Assembly: GCA_008933995.1 (NCBI GenBank)
Contig: WARS01000063.1
Coordinates: forward strand, 124,001 to 188,000
Direction of reading: 5' to 3'
Length of the DNA stretch: 64,000 bases
From: Datnioides undecimradiatus
Lineage: Eukaryota; Chordata; Actinopteri; Lobotiformes; Datnioididae
A program made the position numbers and the translations under genes. Numbering within the stretch: the stretch's first letter is position 1; every line of letters starts with the position of its first letter. Shown piece after piece: positions 1 to 11,824 of the stretch. The notes beneath the pieces were generated by a model that saw only the letters and a list, made by a program, of their open reading frames with translations, was not told the DNA's origin and did not search any database.

Positions 1-682
<682 letters not shown>

Positions 683-1965
683 ACAGAGAAAAGAGGCAGG
701 ACTCGGGAGAGGCAGAGCGGCCCGACGAGGAGAGGCTGTTTGCAGCTCGGTTTGATCAAACAAACACACCTGAAGCTCAACGCGAGATCAAACACCTGCA
801 GCGTTTTGTTTTATTTTTTTCAAAGAACACGCATTAAACGTCACGAAACACCATCCCGTGAGGACACGGTCGCCCGCCGCTTCGCTGTACAAACCGCCGC
901 CCTCGATCAGACATTTAGACACACATTAATCAGCATGCTGCTTACTAGGAAGTGGAATGTCTGCACCTGAACGCCTCGTGTCTTTTGACCTCATAGCGCC
1001 ACAGCAGAGCACCGCAGAGTCCAGTCTCCCTCGATCCACGCCCTCACGTGCAGACACTCGACCTTAGGCAGGCGCCGGTTCAAAGAGACGCGCCGCTCTG
1101 TGTGTTTCACCAGTAGCATGTTCGCACATCACAGACAGAGCAGAGAAACATTAGCACTAACCATCCAAACCTCACGTTACGCCTTCTTATGTAAATAGAG
1201 TTTTAAATTATTTCAGTCCTTGTATATAGAGCTCACTGGTTGTTTTGTTTTTGTTTACACTTTATTGGTTTGAGGGTCTCAGCTGATGTGAGGGGGTGAG
1301 GACTGGAACAGAGGGGGAGGCAAAGGACGTTGTACCTCGGCCGCTGATGCACTTTGAGCGTGACGGCGCCTCTGCCGGTCGCGCTCACAGGGAAGACGTG
1401 CTTTACAAACAAGCTCTCTCCAGCCTGGTTTCCTCCTGAGCGCCACCCGCAGCAGGCGGAGTGACAGGAAGTTGAATTGAACGCTGTAAACGTTGCTTTC
1501 AGGGACCTTCGATCGCACTAAAAACGCTGGATTTTCAGGCTTTTTACCAAACAGTCTGAGTGAAACTGACGGAACGTGCAGTGAGACGTTCGAGTTCTCT
1601 TTGTTTACAATCCTTAAACCAGGACGTTGAAGACATAATCAGTCCAGGGTGTTAGTTATTGTTGCTGAGTGTGCGAAACAGTCCTCAGTGTTAGGTGTTT
1701 CCGTGCCGACCTGGACGGAGTTCAGCAGGCGCCCGCCGCTGACCGCCCGTCCTCACTCGGTTTTATTCTTCTGATGTGTTTTTTTCTTGTCTTCTGTTTT
1801 TGGCCTCTGAGCTTTTTCTGTTGAAGGTACTGAAAACTGAATGTTGCATTTCACCTCGATGGTGCGCGGTCCGGCGGCGTTTCGTGATCGAACGGAGAGC
1901 CAAAGCACTGTGTGGCGCGCAGACGGGGCTCAGCAGGCTGTGACATCACTTCCTTGTCAAGAAAA

Positions 1966-1968
<3 letters not shown>

Positions 1969-1996
<28 letters not shown>
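1969..1996. repeat. poly(T) run
   Basis: An uninterrupted run of 28 T lies in the klc2 3'UTR, followed by an AATAAA at 2017-2022. It could mark an old retroposon tail on the opposite strand or be a simple homopolymer. Confidence 0.8.
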
Positions 1997-2759
1997 GAGT
2001 TTCCAGGAAATGAAAAAATAAAAAGCTCATTCCTGACAAGCTGAGTTTGATTTCAAAAACAAAAAGACGCAGGTTTGCTGTGGCGGCATTTCATCAACAA
2101 TGGCGCGTTCTCACCGTCGCCGCCCGCCCCTTAAAAACCTGAAATTGCCTCCGGATGAAGTCGCATCTCTGAGTCTGATTTTAAAAAAAAGTGTTATAAT
2201 TAATCAGCTTCTGATTGTGCCGAATGTGCAGGATGGAGCAGGGTTTGGATAATAATGAAGGAGACGGTGCATGAAGGAAGGAAGGAAGGAAGGAAGTGTG
2301 TAAAAGCAGGAAGTGGTTACAAAGTGATGGAAAGTGCTTCAGACGTTTAAAGTGCTTTAAGTGTCGTTCGCAGCAAATAATGTACAGATTTATCAGTGTA
2401 TGACCTTTATATGTATCTTTACTGTATGTCACCTGCTCACACACACACACACACACACAGTGTTGGAACTACTTTAATCACACACACACACACACACACA
2501 CTGTACTGTACTATCAATACTTATCAATCATTTACTGTATTAACCCCGGGGTTAGCTCTCCCGCTGTTTCTCAGACTCTGTGTGAGTCTGTGTTGCAGGA
2601 GGGGTTCGGTCCAAAGCTGTGTTGCCCTGACGACCAGATGACGATGGAGATCAGTGCGTTCGGTCCCTCAGAGCCGTGGATGGGAATGGTTGTGGGTGGG
2701 GGGAGGTGGGGGGATGTTGTTGTGGGGGGGGCAAACTATGGTGTATTTTATCAAAGTTC

Positions 2760-2765
2760 AATAAA
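2760..2765 (+). terminator. klc2: polyadenylation signal AATAAA (klc2, distal)
   Basis: AATAAA sits in an A-rich context and is followed within about 60 bases by the (GT)n tract at 2821, which resembles a GT-rich downstream element. The same signal and flanks recur at 26576-26581. Confidence 0.55.
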
Positions 2766-2815
2766 AACAAACTCCACTTTTCAACCTGACTCTGTGCCTC
2801 GTGGTTTGACCATTT

Positions 2816-2820
<5 letters not shown>

Positions 2821-2851
<31 letters not shown>
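2821..2851. repeat. (GT)n microsatellite at an insertion boundary
   Basis: A pure TG run. In the second copy of this unit the corresponding (GT)n tract (26636-26667) leads straight into the PKD 5' region. Here the tract is interrupted by about 1.9 kb of unrelated DNA before the PKD-homologous sequence resumes at 4740. Confidence 0.85.
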
Positions 2852-2852
<1 letters not shown>

Positions 2853-4100
2853 GTGCTTCGCATAGGCATCATTTGTTGTGCCTTATAGGAGTAGGTTATT
2901 AGCAAAAATTAATAATTATCTATGATAATTATGTATATCTATGATAATTATTAATGGAAAGAATATTATTAATAAGAATTAATAATTACGGGGCACCACC
3001 CTGGTATCAGGGACCAATAACCACTTGAAAATCAGTCTCACAAGCGTTCGCTTACAGATATCAGTACCTGGGAGATACTGATATGCACAAGACGAACAAT
3101 GAAGGTGTGAATCCGAGCACTGACTCTTTTAACCAGCCTTTACAACAACACTTGTACAAACAATGCAGACAACTTCTCTTTAAAACATAACAGAATTTAT
3201 TAAAATCAATGATATCAATTAATAATCGATAACACCTCAATCAATAGACATCCATCATGTATCTATTCTAGATTATACAAGTGTGTGTGTGCGTGTGTGT
3301 ATGTGTGTGTGTCTGTGTGTGTGTGTCTGTGTGTGTGTGTAAAAGAGGAGGGGTGAGGTTGCGGACGTAAGGGAGGAGAGGGAGTACGTCACGCAAGAGC
3401 TTCGGTCAGAGGAAATGACCGCGAGGTTTGAAAAGACAACGGCTAGTGGCGTCTGTGAGCTTAGCCTGTGTGTCTCTGAAAAATTAGTTTTCACCGGCGT
3501 ATACCCGGTATGTATGTGCGTGTCGGTTAAAGGGGGAAAGAAGGGAAAACACAGCACATAAGAAAAATTCTTCGGGCTCTGGTCGTCAGACCGTAGTATG
3601 CCCGATCAAAGAAATCGAATAAACAAATGTGACGCTTGGTCCATTAATACAAAGCGCGGGACTTGTAGTCCGTTAACTTAACTTATACAGTAAAATTGTA
3701 TAGAAAACACACTTAAAACTACCTCTGCCCAAATCAAGCCTCTTACGTGCCTACGAGAGATGTGTGGGATCCGTCTTTGGGTCCGGCTCGGTTCCTCGGC
3801 TCGGATGACGACGGTGGGCCGTGTCACTCTGTCGGCGGGTTGCACGGCGGGTTGCAAAGGTTAAAGAAAGACGCGGCGGTCCTTTCTTCCTTCTGCAGGT
3901 ACTCTGAAGCGCTGGCGGCGGCGGCGTCCATGGCGGCGGCGGCCAGGCAATTCTCCGCGATCAGCGGGAAGTGGCGAGTCGGGTCTGCAGGTACTTTATT
4001 GAGAGCGCTGGCGGCGACGGCGTCTGCGGCGGCGGCGACTCTCCTTCGGATCCGTGTGGAAGCCGACTAGAAACAGACTGGAAGCCGGGTGGAAGAAGGT

Positions 4101-4219
4101 TTCACTCCCTTTTACGTCGTGACTAGCTGGGAGCTAGACACAGACTGGGAGCGGTTTGAAGCGGTGGTTCACTCCCTTTTGCATCGTGACTAGCGGGGAG
4201 CTAGACACAGACTGGGAGC
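4101..4219. repeat. two-copy tandem repeat, 67-bp period
   Basis: The 52-base block at 4101-4152 recurs at 4168-4219 with four mismatches by eye; both begin TTCACTCCCTTTT and end AGACTGGGAGC. It lies inside the unclassified insertion. Confidence 0.85.
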
Positions 4220-4289
4220 CTAGTTGTGAGGGTTAGGGCAGGTAATATACCTGCAAACATCTGGCCACCACAGCAGGGTGCTGGCGGCT

Positions 4290-4660
4290 ATTGTCCAATG
4301 GGAGTCCGCACCCACCGGGGGGGGACGACAGAGGGGGTTAGGACGGAGATAGCCTGTGCTCCTTCCTGGTCTGGCCCTTTGATCTGAGACAAATGGAGCG
4401 GGGTGTTGGTGGTTCCCGTGCCGTTTGGGGGCCAGCGCTCACCAGGGGGGTGGCCGAGCAGGTAGGGGCGGAGGTGTCCCCCACTCCTGTGTGCTCTGGC
4501 CCATAGGTCTAAGATAAGGAGCAGCCAGGATGCTAATGGCTCCGTCCAACTGGGGGCTGCACCCAGCAGGGGGGCAGCAGAGTGAATGGGGATGGAGGTG
4601 TCCTGCATACCTTTGTGACCTGGCTCCCAGGTCTTAGACAAAGAGAGCAGCCATTTGGTT
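4290..4660. repeat. diverged minisatellite, about three units of roughly 120 bp
   Basis: Three imperfect tandem units share the order: gap-rich G run, GGAGGTGTCC-like string, TGGCxCxxxGGTCTxAGA-like string, GGAGCAGCC-like string. Units are visible at about 4296-4400, 4420-4535 and 4545-4655. Divergence is high, so this is an old array. Confidence 0.6.
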
Positions 4661-4739
4661 GGTCTGCAATCTTTGATCTGTATCAGACCTCACGTCGTAA
4701 ACCTTGTCGGGGGCCTGTTGTCTGTATGAGGCCCAACAG

Positions 4740-5415
4740 TGTGTGTGTGTCTCAGTTGTCACAGCTAGGCCCCCGAGGTGTTAACCACACGCTGCACTGT
4801 CACAGAGGTGAGCCTCCCTCTCTCTCTCGCTCTCTCTCTCTGTGACTTCCTGTCTCAGTGATGCCCCACCAAAAAGGAAACCAGAGTTCATGTCGAGAAT
4901 CGGCAGCAGAGTCTCGGACTGATTAGCTGGTGCGTCATCGAGATACGATCCTGCGAGCGAGGTGACGGATCGGAGCGTGAATGAACCAGGATTAGAGAGT
5001 AAGGTCCCTCCATGTTCTTCCAGGGTTGAGACTTTGGTAGAAAGGCTCCTCAGATGAGAGTCCTGATGAATCTTACTGACACCTGATCATCTCTGTGTAT
5101 GAACCCATTCAAATGTCTGCTAGTTTGTGATGATTTTAGGTTTTTTGAGTCTTCTGCACATCGTACTCCTTCCTGTGTCTTTGTTTCTGCAGTAACGCAC
5201 AAACTGGTCCCGTCACAGGACCTTCCTCCATGTCCGCAGTGGCTCCATCCAGTCCCAAAAGCCTCACGGTGCCGGCTCTGGTCTATTTCCAGCTGGGCCT
5301 GTTCAGGGAGATGGTTCGGGTCCCTGCCGGCAACCTGAGCTACCGCCACGCCAAGAGGCTGGCTGCGGAGATCATCGAGCACAAGGTAATCAGCACTCCT
5401 GGTCCCACGCTGCAG
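4740..5415 (+). repeat. duplicated PKD 5' region, copy A
   Basis: This stretch aligns with 26657-27334 (676 versus 678 bases) with about twenty substitutions by eye and only one small (TC)n length change. It contains a possible 5'UTR exon end (AGA|GTAAGG near 5000), an AG acceptor before the ATG, the full 156-base first coding exon of the PKD gene, and its GTAATC donor. Homology stops at CTGCAG (5410-5415), where gypsy sequence begins. Confidence 0.9.
5230..5385 (+). CDS. protein kinase D first coding exon, upstream duplicate (exon 1A)
   Basis: It encodes 52 residues starting [12 protein letters not shown] and ending ...[10 protein letters not shown], equivalent to the N-terminal ubiquitin-like region of protein kinase D ([12 protein letters not shown]). 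The frame is open and the donor AAG|GTAATC is intact, so it could in principle splice over about 24 kb to exon 2 at 29270 in phase 0. It differs from the proximal copy (27149-27304) by four bases, giving Thr for Ala near residue 13 and His for Arg at residue 51. It may be an alternative first exon, a dead duplicate, or an assembly duplicate. The sequence alone cannot tell which. Confidence 0.5.
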
Positions 5416-6011
5416 GAGGACCTGTGACAGGTGCTGTTGGAACACAAGGACATTTTTGCCCAGAGGAAGTGGGCCTGACTCACCTGGTGCAGCACGAAAT
5501 TGACACTGGTGATGCATGGCCCATCAAGACGCACCCCCGCCACCTTCCCCTGGCACACCAGGCGGCCGGCAGCCTTGGGGGCCCTGCGGTGGGTTCTACA
5601 GAGGATATCGGCAGCAGGTCTGAAACTCCATCCTGACAAGTGCTGCTTCATGAGAAAAGAGCTGGAGTTTCTGGGACACAGAGTCGGGGGAGAGGGCATC
5701 AGCACGTTGGAGGAGAAAGTGCAGGTTGTGAGGGACTGGCCGGTCCCCACCAAGTGATTTTTCTTGGACACTGGAGTGTGCGAGCAGGCCTTCAGCTCTT
5801 TGAAGAAGGCCTTGACAGAGTCTCCCATCACCCCCCGGACCCCAACCTGCCATTTGTCCTGGACACAGATGCCAACGATGTTGGGATGGGGGCAGTGTTG
5901 AGCCAGGTGGGGCCAGAGGGGGAGAAAGTGGTGGCATACTTCAGTAAAACTTTCAACAAAGCCAATTGGCGCTATCGTGTGACACGCCAAGAACTTCTTC
6001 CTATTGTGAGA
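5416..6011 (+). mobile_element. Ty3/gypsy retrotransposon remnant (RT and RNase H)
   Basis: Fragments of a gypsy pol read on the + strand with frameshifts and stops. An RT N-terminal piece (HEIDTGDAWPIKTHPR) lies near 5490-5540, an RT thumb piece (LKLHPDKCCFMRKELEFLGH) near 5615-5690, and an RNase H start (FVLDTDANDVGMGAVLSQ) near 5850-5905. The RT palm with its YxDD box is missing between the first two. No LTR is seen. The element abuts PKD copy A exactly at 5415/5416, so it marks the breakpoint. It is non-functional and belongs to a different family from the adjacent minus-strand element. Confidence 0.8.
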
Positions 6012-6119
6012 GCTAGGGATAGGATAAAGGATAAATAAGGTGTGTATGTTGTATTAAACAAATCCCATGTGTTGTCATTTATTCACTGTATAATGTGCTT
6101 AAACTAAATAAGGGTAAAA
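6012..6119. other. AT-rich junction between two opposed retroelement remnants
   Basis: About 100 AT-rich bases lie between the + strand gypsy remnant and the RNase H end of the minus-strand element. They may contain the remains of a 3' end or LTR of either, but I see no defined boundary. Confidence 0.3.
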
Positions 6120-6189
6120 TTAGTTAAATGGTGATAAGAAACTAAAGTGTAGGTGCAGAGAGTACCAACATTGCAGTGGGTTGTGTGGC

Positions 6190-7146
6190 CACCCCCCCCC
6201 TTCAGAGTCCTTGCTGGGACAGCGGGATAGATAGTCTGCAGTGATGTTATCTTCGCCAGGGATGTGATGCACTGTGAACCGGAATGGTTGCATTGCAAGA
6301 TACCCCTGGGTAATTCGACCATTCGTGTCTTTCATCCTCTCCAGCCATTGTAATGCCCTGTGGTCAGTCTCCACAGTAAACTCTCTCCCCAGGAGGTAAT
6401 ACTTGAAGGAGTCCAAGTCCCACTTGACTGCCAAAGATTCTCTCTCCAGTGTTGAATAGTGGACCTCCCTAGGGAATAGCTTCCAACTGATGTAGGCCAC
6501 AGGACGCTGATCCCCTTCTGGCCCCTGCAAAAGCACAGCTCCCACACCTCTCTCAGATGCATCAGTTCTCAATATAAAAGGTTTATCAAAATCTGGACTG
6601 TGAAGAACAGGATTCTCACACAGGGATTTTTGGAGATCCTTGAAAGCTGCCACTGCCTTAGCTGTCCACTGGATGTGGTTGGGGTATTTTGAGCCGGTCC
6701 GGTCAGTCAGTAAAGCAGCTCTGGTTCTGTATGAATCGATGGTAAAAGCCTGCCATCCCAAGGAAAGATCTGAGCTGCTTCCTAGTTTGTGGGAGAGGAC
6801 ACAATTCAATTGCATGGACTTGAACTTGTGGCTTTATCAACCCACCTCCAATGGTGAAGCCAAGGTATTCAGTTTCTTTTCTGGCAAGGGCACACTTTGC
6901 TGGATTGATTGTCAGACCTGCTGCCTGCAGGTGCTCCAGGACTTCCTTCAGGTGTCTCAAGTGCTCCTCCCAGGTGGCGCTGTAGATGACAATAGGTATT
7001 TTGCTTTTCCTAAGCGCTCAATGAGCTCATCAACTCGTGGAGTGGGGTATGAATGAAACTTTGAGATGGAGTTCAGGTACCTGAAGTCAATACAGAAACG
7101 GATCTCTCCATCCTTCTTTGGGACCAAAACCACAGGATTACACCAT
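6190..7146 (-). pseudogene. retroelement reverse transcriptase (internally deleted) and RNase H
   Basis: RT fingers/palm (WCNPVVLVPKKDGEIRFCID) read from about 7146 downwards to ...ELIERLGKAKY. The sequence then jumps near 6990 to IVIYSATWEEH and the thumb, so the stretch holding the YxDD catalytic box is deleted. RNase H follows with its acidic positions visible: ILRTDASERGVGAVL, TDHRALQWLERM and ITADYLSR. The product would be inactive. Confidence 0.8.
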
Positions 7147-8397
7147 TCACTGTTTGAAGGCTGAATTATTCATGAGGTCCACTTCCTTCTTCAGTGACAC
7201 CAGGAGGTGCTCTGGTATCCCATAACTTATATGCCTCACAATTGCATCAGGTGTCAGTACGATATCATGCTCCACCAGATTTGTGTGACCTGGATAATCT
7301 TGGAATATTTCTGAATTAATCAAAGTCTTCACCTGAGTCTGCTGGTCTTCAGAAAAGTGGCCCAAATCCAGGTCAGAGGATAATGGTGCAGGTAGATACT
7401 GATGATCTACCTCCTCTTCCTCCCTCACAGCCTGGATCAGCAACACCCTTGCTCCCTCCTCAGCCCGTGGAACCCATTCTTTACGGAGGTTCACATGAAG
7501 CACACGACTGGAGGGCCTGTGCCCTGGGCCAGAGACCTGATAGGTGGTGGGCCTGAGCTTCTTCTGGACCTCAAAAGACCCCTGCCACTTTGCCAGCAGC
7601 TTGCTGTCACTGGTTGGCAGCATGACCAGGACCTTTTGACCTGGGTCAAAACTTCTCTGCCGGGCTGACTGGTCATACCACGTCTTCTGGTGTTGCTGGG
7701 CCCCCGCCATGTGTGCCTCAGCCAGTTGACTCATCCTCTGGAGTGTCCCTCTCATCTGTAATACATAAAAAGTGACATTAACAGGCCCCTCCCTCCTGTG
7801 ATCCCCCTCCCAGGTCTCTTGTAGTAAGGCCAAGGGGCCCCTCATCTCATGACCATAAAGAAGCTCAAAGGGGGAGAAGCCTGTGGAAGCTTGGGGTACC
7901 TCCCTATAGGCAAAGAGAAGGTAAGGAAGCCATTGATCCCAATCAGATCCAGTCTCATGGACAAACTTATGCATTTGTTTGAGGGTTTGGTTGAACCGCT
8001 CTGTCAGTCCATCTGTCTGTGGGTGGTATGGGGTGGTGTGTACGCCCTTTATGCCCAGAAGCTGGTAAAGCTGTTTCAGAAGGTTAGACATAAAATTAGT
8101 GCCCTGGTGTGTTAAAATTTCACGAGGGAACCCCACTCTTGAAAAGAACTGAACCAGGGAAAAAGCCACTGCTTTTGCTTTAACCGATTTCAGTGGGAAA
8201 ACTTCAGGATATTTGGTGCCATAATCTGTAATGACTAGCCTGTAGCGGTTTCCTGATTTGCTTTTTTCCACAGGGCCAACAATGTCCATCCCCAGGCGTT
8301 TAAAGTGAGTACTAATGATGGGGAGTGGCTGGAGTGGAGCTCTGGTGGGGTGATGTTGTTTGGCAGTTAGGACGACAACTGCAGAATTGGGCCACAT
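7147..8397 (-). pseudogene. retroelement integrase core fused to the start of RT (416-codon ORF)
   Basis: The longest ORF in the window outside host genes. It carries the rve integrase core: first Asp in RLGMDIVGPV, second region REILTHQGTNF, and the HPQTDGLTERFNQTLK stretch with the Glu. The second catalytic residue, normally Asp in T-D-x-G, is His here, so catalysis should be lost. It continues through a GPY/F-like C-terminal region (VSGPGHRPSSRVLHVN) and then the N-terminal leader of RT (EHDIVLTPDAIVRHISYGIP). This shows IN upstream of RT within one reading frame. Confidence 0.85.
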
Positions 8398-8403
8398 CCA
8401 AGC

Positions 8404-9180
8404 TCAAGCCTGGCCAGTAAAGTGGTATTTAATGCGAGCAGTGGTCTTATGTTTCCCTAGGTGGCCAGCCCAGGGAATTGAGTGGCCCAAGGTAAGTACT
8501 ATGTCTCGAGCCACCGGCGGGATCACTAGTTGCTTAACCTGGCCATGCTGACGGTAAAGGACACCATTCTGAAGGAAATACTCCTCCCTCATTCCATCCG
8601 GATCAGTCTCTGGCTCCCTCTCCTTAGCACTCTGTAAAAAAGACAAAGTTGGATCTTCTTTCTGTAATTGAATTATGTTGTTGGGTATTTGAAAACCTAA
8701 GGGCATGTCCAGAGCTGCCTCAGCTGATGGTTGTACAACGCTGTACTTGAATTTCTCTTGCCACCTTTGGCTACGAGGCTTCCAACACTTCCCGGGCTGT
8801 GTCTCAAACTCAACACCATAGAACGGCAAGGCACTGAAGGCTGAGGAATCTGCATCTGCATGCTTAGCTTGTGCCCTGGTGACTGCAACATTACAGCTTT
8901 GCACTGGATTCAACAAATCAAAGAGCACAGGCAGGTCATCCCCCAAAACCACTGGAAAAGGCAAGTTATCTGCAACTCCCACATTTAGCAGGTAGGCCTG
9001 TCCTTGTACTTCCACGTAAATATCAGCAGTGGGATAAGACTTCTCATCACTCTGTACACAGCAATTGGGGATAGTCAGTGCAGGTGGTATTGGCTGGCAC
9101 ATATTTTCTGTGTACAAGAGTCTGAGTACTGCCTGTATCAATCAGGGCTCTGAGGTTTTCTCCATTTCTCTTTACATCGG
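8404..9180 (-). pseudogene. retroelement protease, linker and integrase zinc-finger region
   Basis: The protease active-site triad DTG occurs in ALIDTGSTQTLV at about 9150, in the frame that runs in from Fc-receptor-like sequence. The downstream part (PFPVVLGDDLPVLFDLL near 8920-8960) is the protease C-terminal flap region, now in another frame. The end carries the H...GHLGKHKT half of the HHCC finger. The CxxC half falls in a different frame (near 8350-8400), so at least two frameshifts separate the pieces. Confidence 0.75.
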
Positions 9181-9249
9181 TCGTTTTGATGAACCGAGGT
9201 GATGACATAACATCTGCTTTAACAGAAAGACAGACAGAAACAAACTGAC

Positions 9250-11824
9250 CTCCAGACCAGACAAACTTAGGGTCACTGTACTGAGTGTAATACACTGGAT
9301 CTCCTCTTCCAGCTCTGCACACATATCCTGCTGTGTGTGTCTGTCCATGGACAATGTAGGAATCCTGTTCAGTCCCACTGCTGCTGTGGCTCAGTCACGT
9401 AGTAGTTTGATAGCTGAGAACAACCTTATACCAGTAGAAGCTCCATCCACAGATGGATGCTCAACCACCTTCAGAGTCACTGGGCTCCAGGACTCCAGCC
9501 GCAGTGGAAGACACAGTGAGGACAGGCCGGGGTCCTGTTGAAGAAAGGATTTTTCAGAATAATCTGTGTTGATATTAAGCCAATCTCCATAAATCAGAAC
9601 AAAGAAAACCACACTTGATGATTTGTTATTTTGAAATATAAATGAATCGAAGAATACTGGCTAAACTCCTCATCACTGATGGATATTATGAACAATAAAA
9701 CTAAAAGATTGTTTGTTTTCCTGTGATAAACCAGTTTTATCTTGTTATTTAGTGATGTCTTTGGCTTCCATAGATATCGTGCATCTCCAAATATAAAAAT
9801 ACAATTATATCAGTGCACTGTCTTAAGCCTTCTTCTTATTCAAACATTTAACACTTCTTTTTTATCGTTGAGTAAATGAAAGATGCTTTCTTACTGTCTG
9901 ACACAGTCAACCTGAAAACATCCTCCACTCCTGTTGGAAGCAGCTTCTATTTGTTTCACCGGCCTGGCAGCTGTAGTCTCCGCTGACAGAATGTTCAGAG
10001 AACATATAACTAATCACATATTCCTTTTGTTGTTTTGGAGGTGTGTGGTTTCTGGGTAATGCCCAATTCTCCTCCCACTCAATTAATAGCCTCCATCCAC
10101 AATTTCACATGTAAGAGTGATAAGCCTGTCCATGGTATATCTCAGGCCAGCTGGTTTGTGGAGTCACAACAGCCCTGTTTGTTACTGCTCCATCAGCCAC
10201 AAAACAACAGTCAGTTAAATAAACAATGCTCTTAATCTTCAACGATAATCATGCAAATAACATGCTGCGCCAACATTTTTCTGCATCAGTTTGAGCAATA
10301 ATTGCAAATTGCCAGTGTTGTCCATACCGACTAAACTGCTGTACTCCGTGTAGTAAACTGGGCTTCCTCTTCTCTCTGCAATAAAGTCCTCCCCGTGAGA
10401 CACTGATTTTGGTCATTTGAGGAAAGGAAGACAGCATCTCGGCGTGAGTCAGGGGTTCAAGTTTTCTTCTCTGTACCAGAAGAACATCAACCATACAATG
10501 GTCAATCACAGAGCAGGTCAGAGATGCATTGCCGCCAACCTGAACAGGTCGATGTGTTTTTGTCAGAGTGGCCTTTGGTCTTTGTGCTGGTTTATTTTGA
10601 ACAAAGACATAAAAGTGAGTTATAGTTTCACAGATTGGCCAGTGTCTCTGTTTGTGCTAAAACTTGTTAAATAATACAGAAATATTTAATGTATGTTATT
10701 GAGGAAAAGCCAAGTGAAGGAAATCCACCTGGTAACTACTGATGATGGTGTTTTAAATGAACTGAATTAAGAAGTCACAGTCAGCTGACAGGTTGTTCAT
10801 AATGCAATAATACATCGCTGCAAACACAAGCATAGTATTGCACAGTGATACACCCATTACATTAAAGGAGCCAAATCTGAAGGTTTTTAGATCAAACTAA
10901 GTTTTTGTTCTGAATTAAAATGAGTGTGGGGTGAACATGGAAGGAGGTGGAGACAACTAGGCTGATTGCCAGGTGCTTTGACGGCCCTAGTCCTACTCTC
11001 CCTGTTAGTTCAGTAGTGTGGGACACTACAGAGTTACTGCTGCTGGCAAGGACAGGCCCCATTGGAAACCAACCAACTTATTTTTGTGTTAAGTGTGGAC
11101 ACAATGAAAGGACTGTCAGCAAAGCAACATGTGTCTTTGTTCTGGGGGAACGGCCCAAGTGATACTTTCAAAATCCAGTTCTATTTATTAATTGCAGTAG
11201 CCTTGTCTATGAAGTGATCACAACAACATAATGATAACTAAGTGCTCGATCGCTGGTGGTAAAAGCTGGATCACCTACCTGATACAGTTAGGGGAGACAC
11301 TATTACTCTTTTTGTAATATCGTTGATCTCTTGTGTTGACCAATGCAGTAGTATTCACCACTGTGGCGGTGTATCTAAAGGTCCTATTGCTGTTTTTATT
11401 TGTATTGAATGGGATGATTTGTCGCCCGATCCCTGATAGGTATTTGCTAATACCAGTCTGAATCCTCTCTCCTCCTCTCATGTCTACATATAGGGTGACG
11501 GAGCCTCTCCAGTAAATAACGTGGACCAGTTTGGCTCAAATGGTCGCTGGGATCTGGACACCAAGACAACGATAGCCACGAAACGATAAATGACTAAATA
11601 TGAAAAAAGACAACTGAGTGACTGAATGAAAACCTGAACATTAAGAAACTGTTTTATCTACAGCCAGGCAAACCCACAGTAGATGAAGATACTGAGTGCT
11701 GAAATAAAGAGTTTAAACTTCATCAGACAGAAAAACATAATATAAAACCGTTGGGCAGTTAACAACAGCGTCAGAGATGTACTCACAGAAATAGCCCAGC
11801 ATGCAGGCAAAATTAATGCCCCAT
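9250..11824 (-). pseudogene. Fc receptor-like immunoglobulin-superfamily gene, copy A (truncated, frame-broken)
   Basis: Minus-strand exons of a teleost Fc-receptor-like cell-surface protein. A signal-peptide exon starts at ATG 11824-11822 (MGH...), with a short second exon (YCGF) near 11685. Ig exons lie at about 11553-11279 (RQIIPFNTNKN), 10586-10307 (RPKATLTK, GGNASLTCSV) and 9534-9250 (EQDSYIVHGQTHTAGYVCRA, then YYTQYSDPKFVWSG). Ig cysteines are recognisable, but each domain is broken by several frameshifts. The membrane-proximal Ig exons, transmembrane segment and tail seen in copy B are missing, because retroelement sequence begins at 9190. The frameshifts may be real decay or sequencing indels (see findings). 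Ligand and cell type cannot be read from the sequence. Confidence 0.7.

Larger units (their letters stand above)
683..2785 (+). other. klc2: klc2 3' untranslated region
   Basis: No further coding exon is visible after the TAG at 680-682. The stretch holds a 28-base T run, a (GGAA)n tract at about 2272-2295, two (CA)n tracts (2438-2459 and about 2480-2501) and possible poly(A) signals at 2017-2022 and 2760-2765. The distal signal lies in a segment copied again near 26.5 kb, which supports it as the original gene end. ORFs here are repeat-driven or shadows. Confidence 0.6.
2852..4739. mobile_element. unclassified 1.9-kb insertion inside a (GT)n tract
   Basis: This block is absent from the second copy of the unit near 26.65 kb. 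Its left half is AT-rich, with a twice-repeated TCTATGATAATTAT motif near 2920-2950, then an interrupted GT microsatellite (about 3280-3340). The right half is GC-rich with GCG-repeat runs (about 3910-4060) and tandem repeats. I recognise no transposase or polymerase. A 107-codon ORF at 3747-4070 is alanine-rich only because of GCG repeats. The TTTATT and TATA-like strings would suit a minus-strand LTR, but I could not define TG...CA ends. Confidence 0.45.
6120..9190 (-). mobile_element. Gmr1-like LTR retrotransposon remnant with PR-IN-RT-RNaseH order
   Basis: On the minus strand, from 9190 down to 6120, the domains come as aspartic protease (ALIDTGSTQTLV near 9150), linker, integrase zinc-finger region, integrase core, RT and RNase H. 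Integrase before RT is the copia-like order known in the Gmr1 group of Ty3/gypsy-related elements of deuterostomes, first described from cod. Gag, the 5' LTR and a clear 3' LTR are absent. The element joins Fc-receptor-like sequence at about 9190. It is inactive: frameshifts at the integrase zinc finger and the IN/RT junction, loss of an integrase catalytic Asp, and deletion of the RT YxDD region. Confidence 0.8.

Noticed and set aside
3747..4070. 107-codon alanine-rich ORF
   Set aside because: The frame is kept open by GCG repeats in an unclassified insertion; no domain, no splice or start support.
5050..5990. Long minus-strand ORFs (155 and 216 codons)
   Set aside because: They lie antisense to the duplicated kinase exon and to the + strand gypsy RT/RNase H remnant; composition and position show they are shadows.
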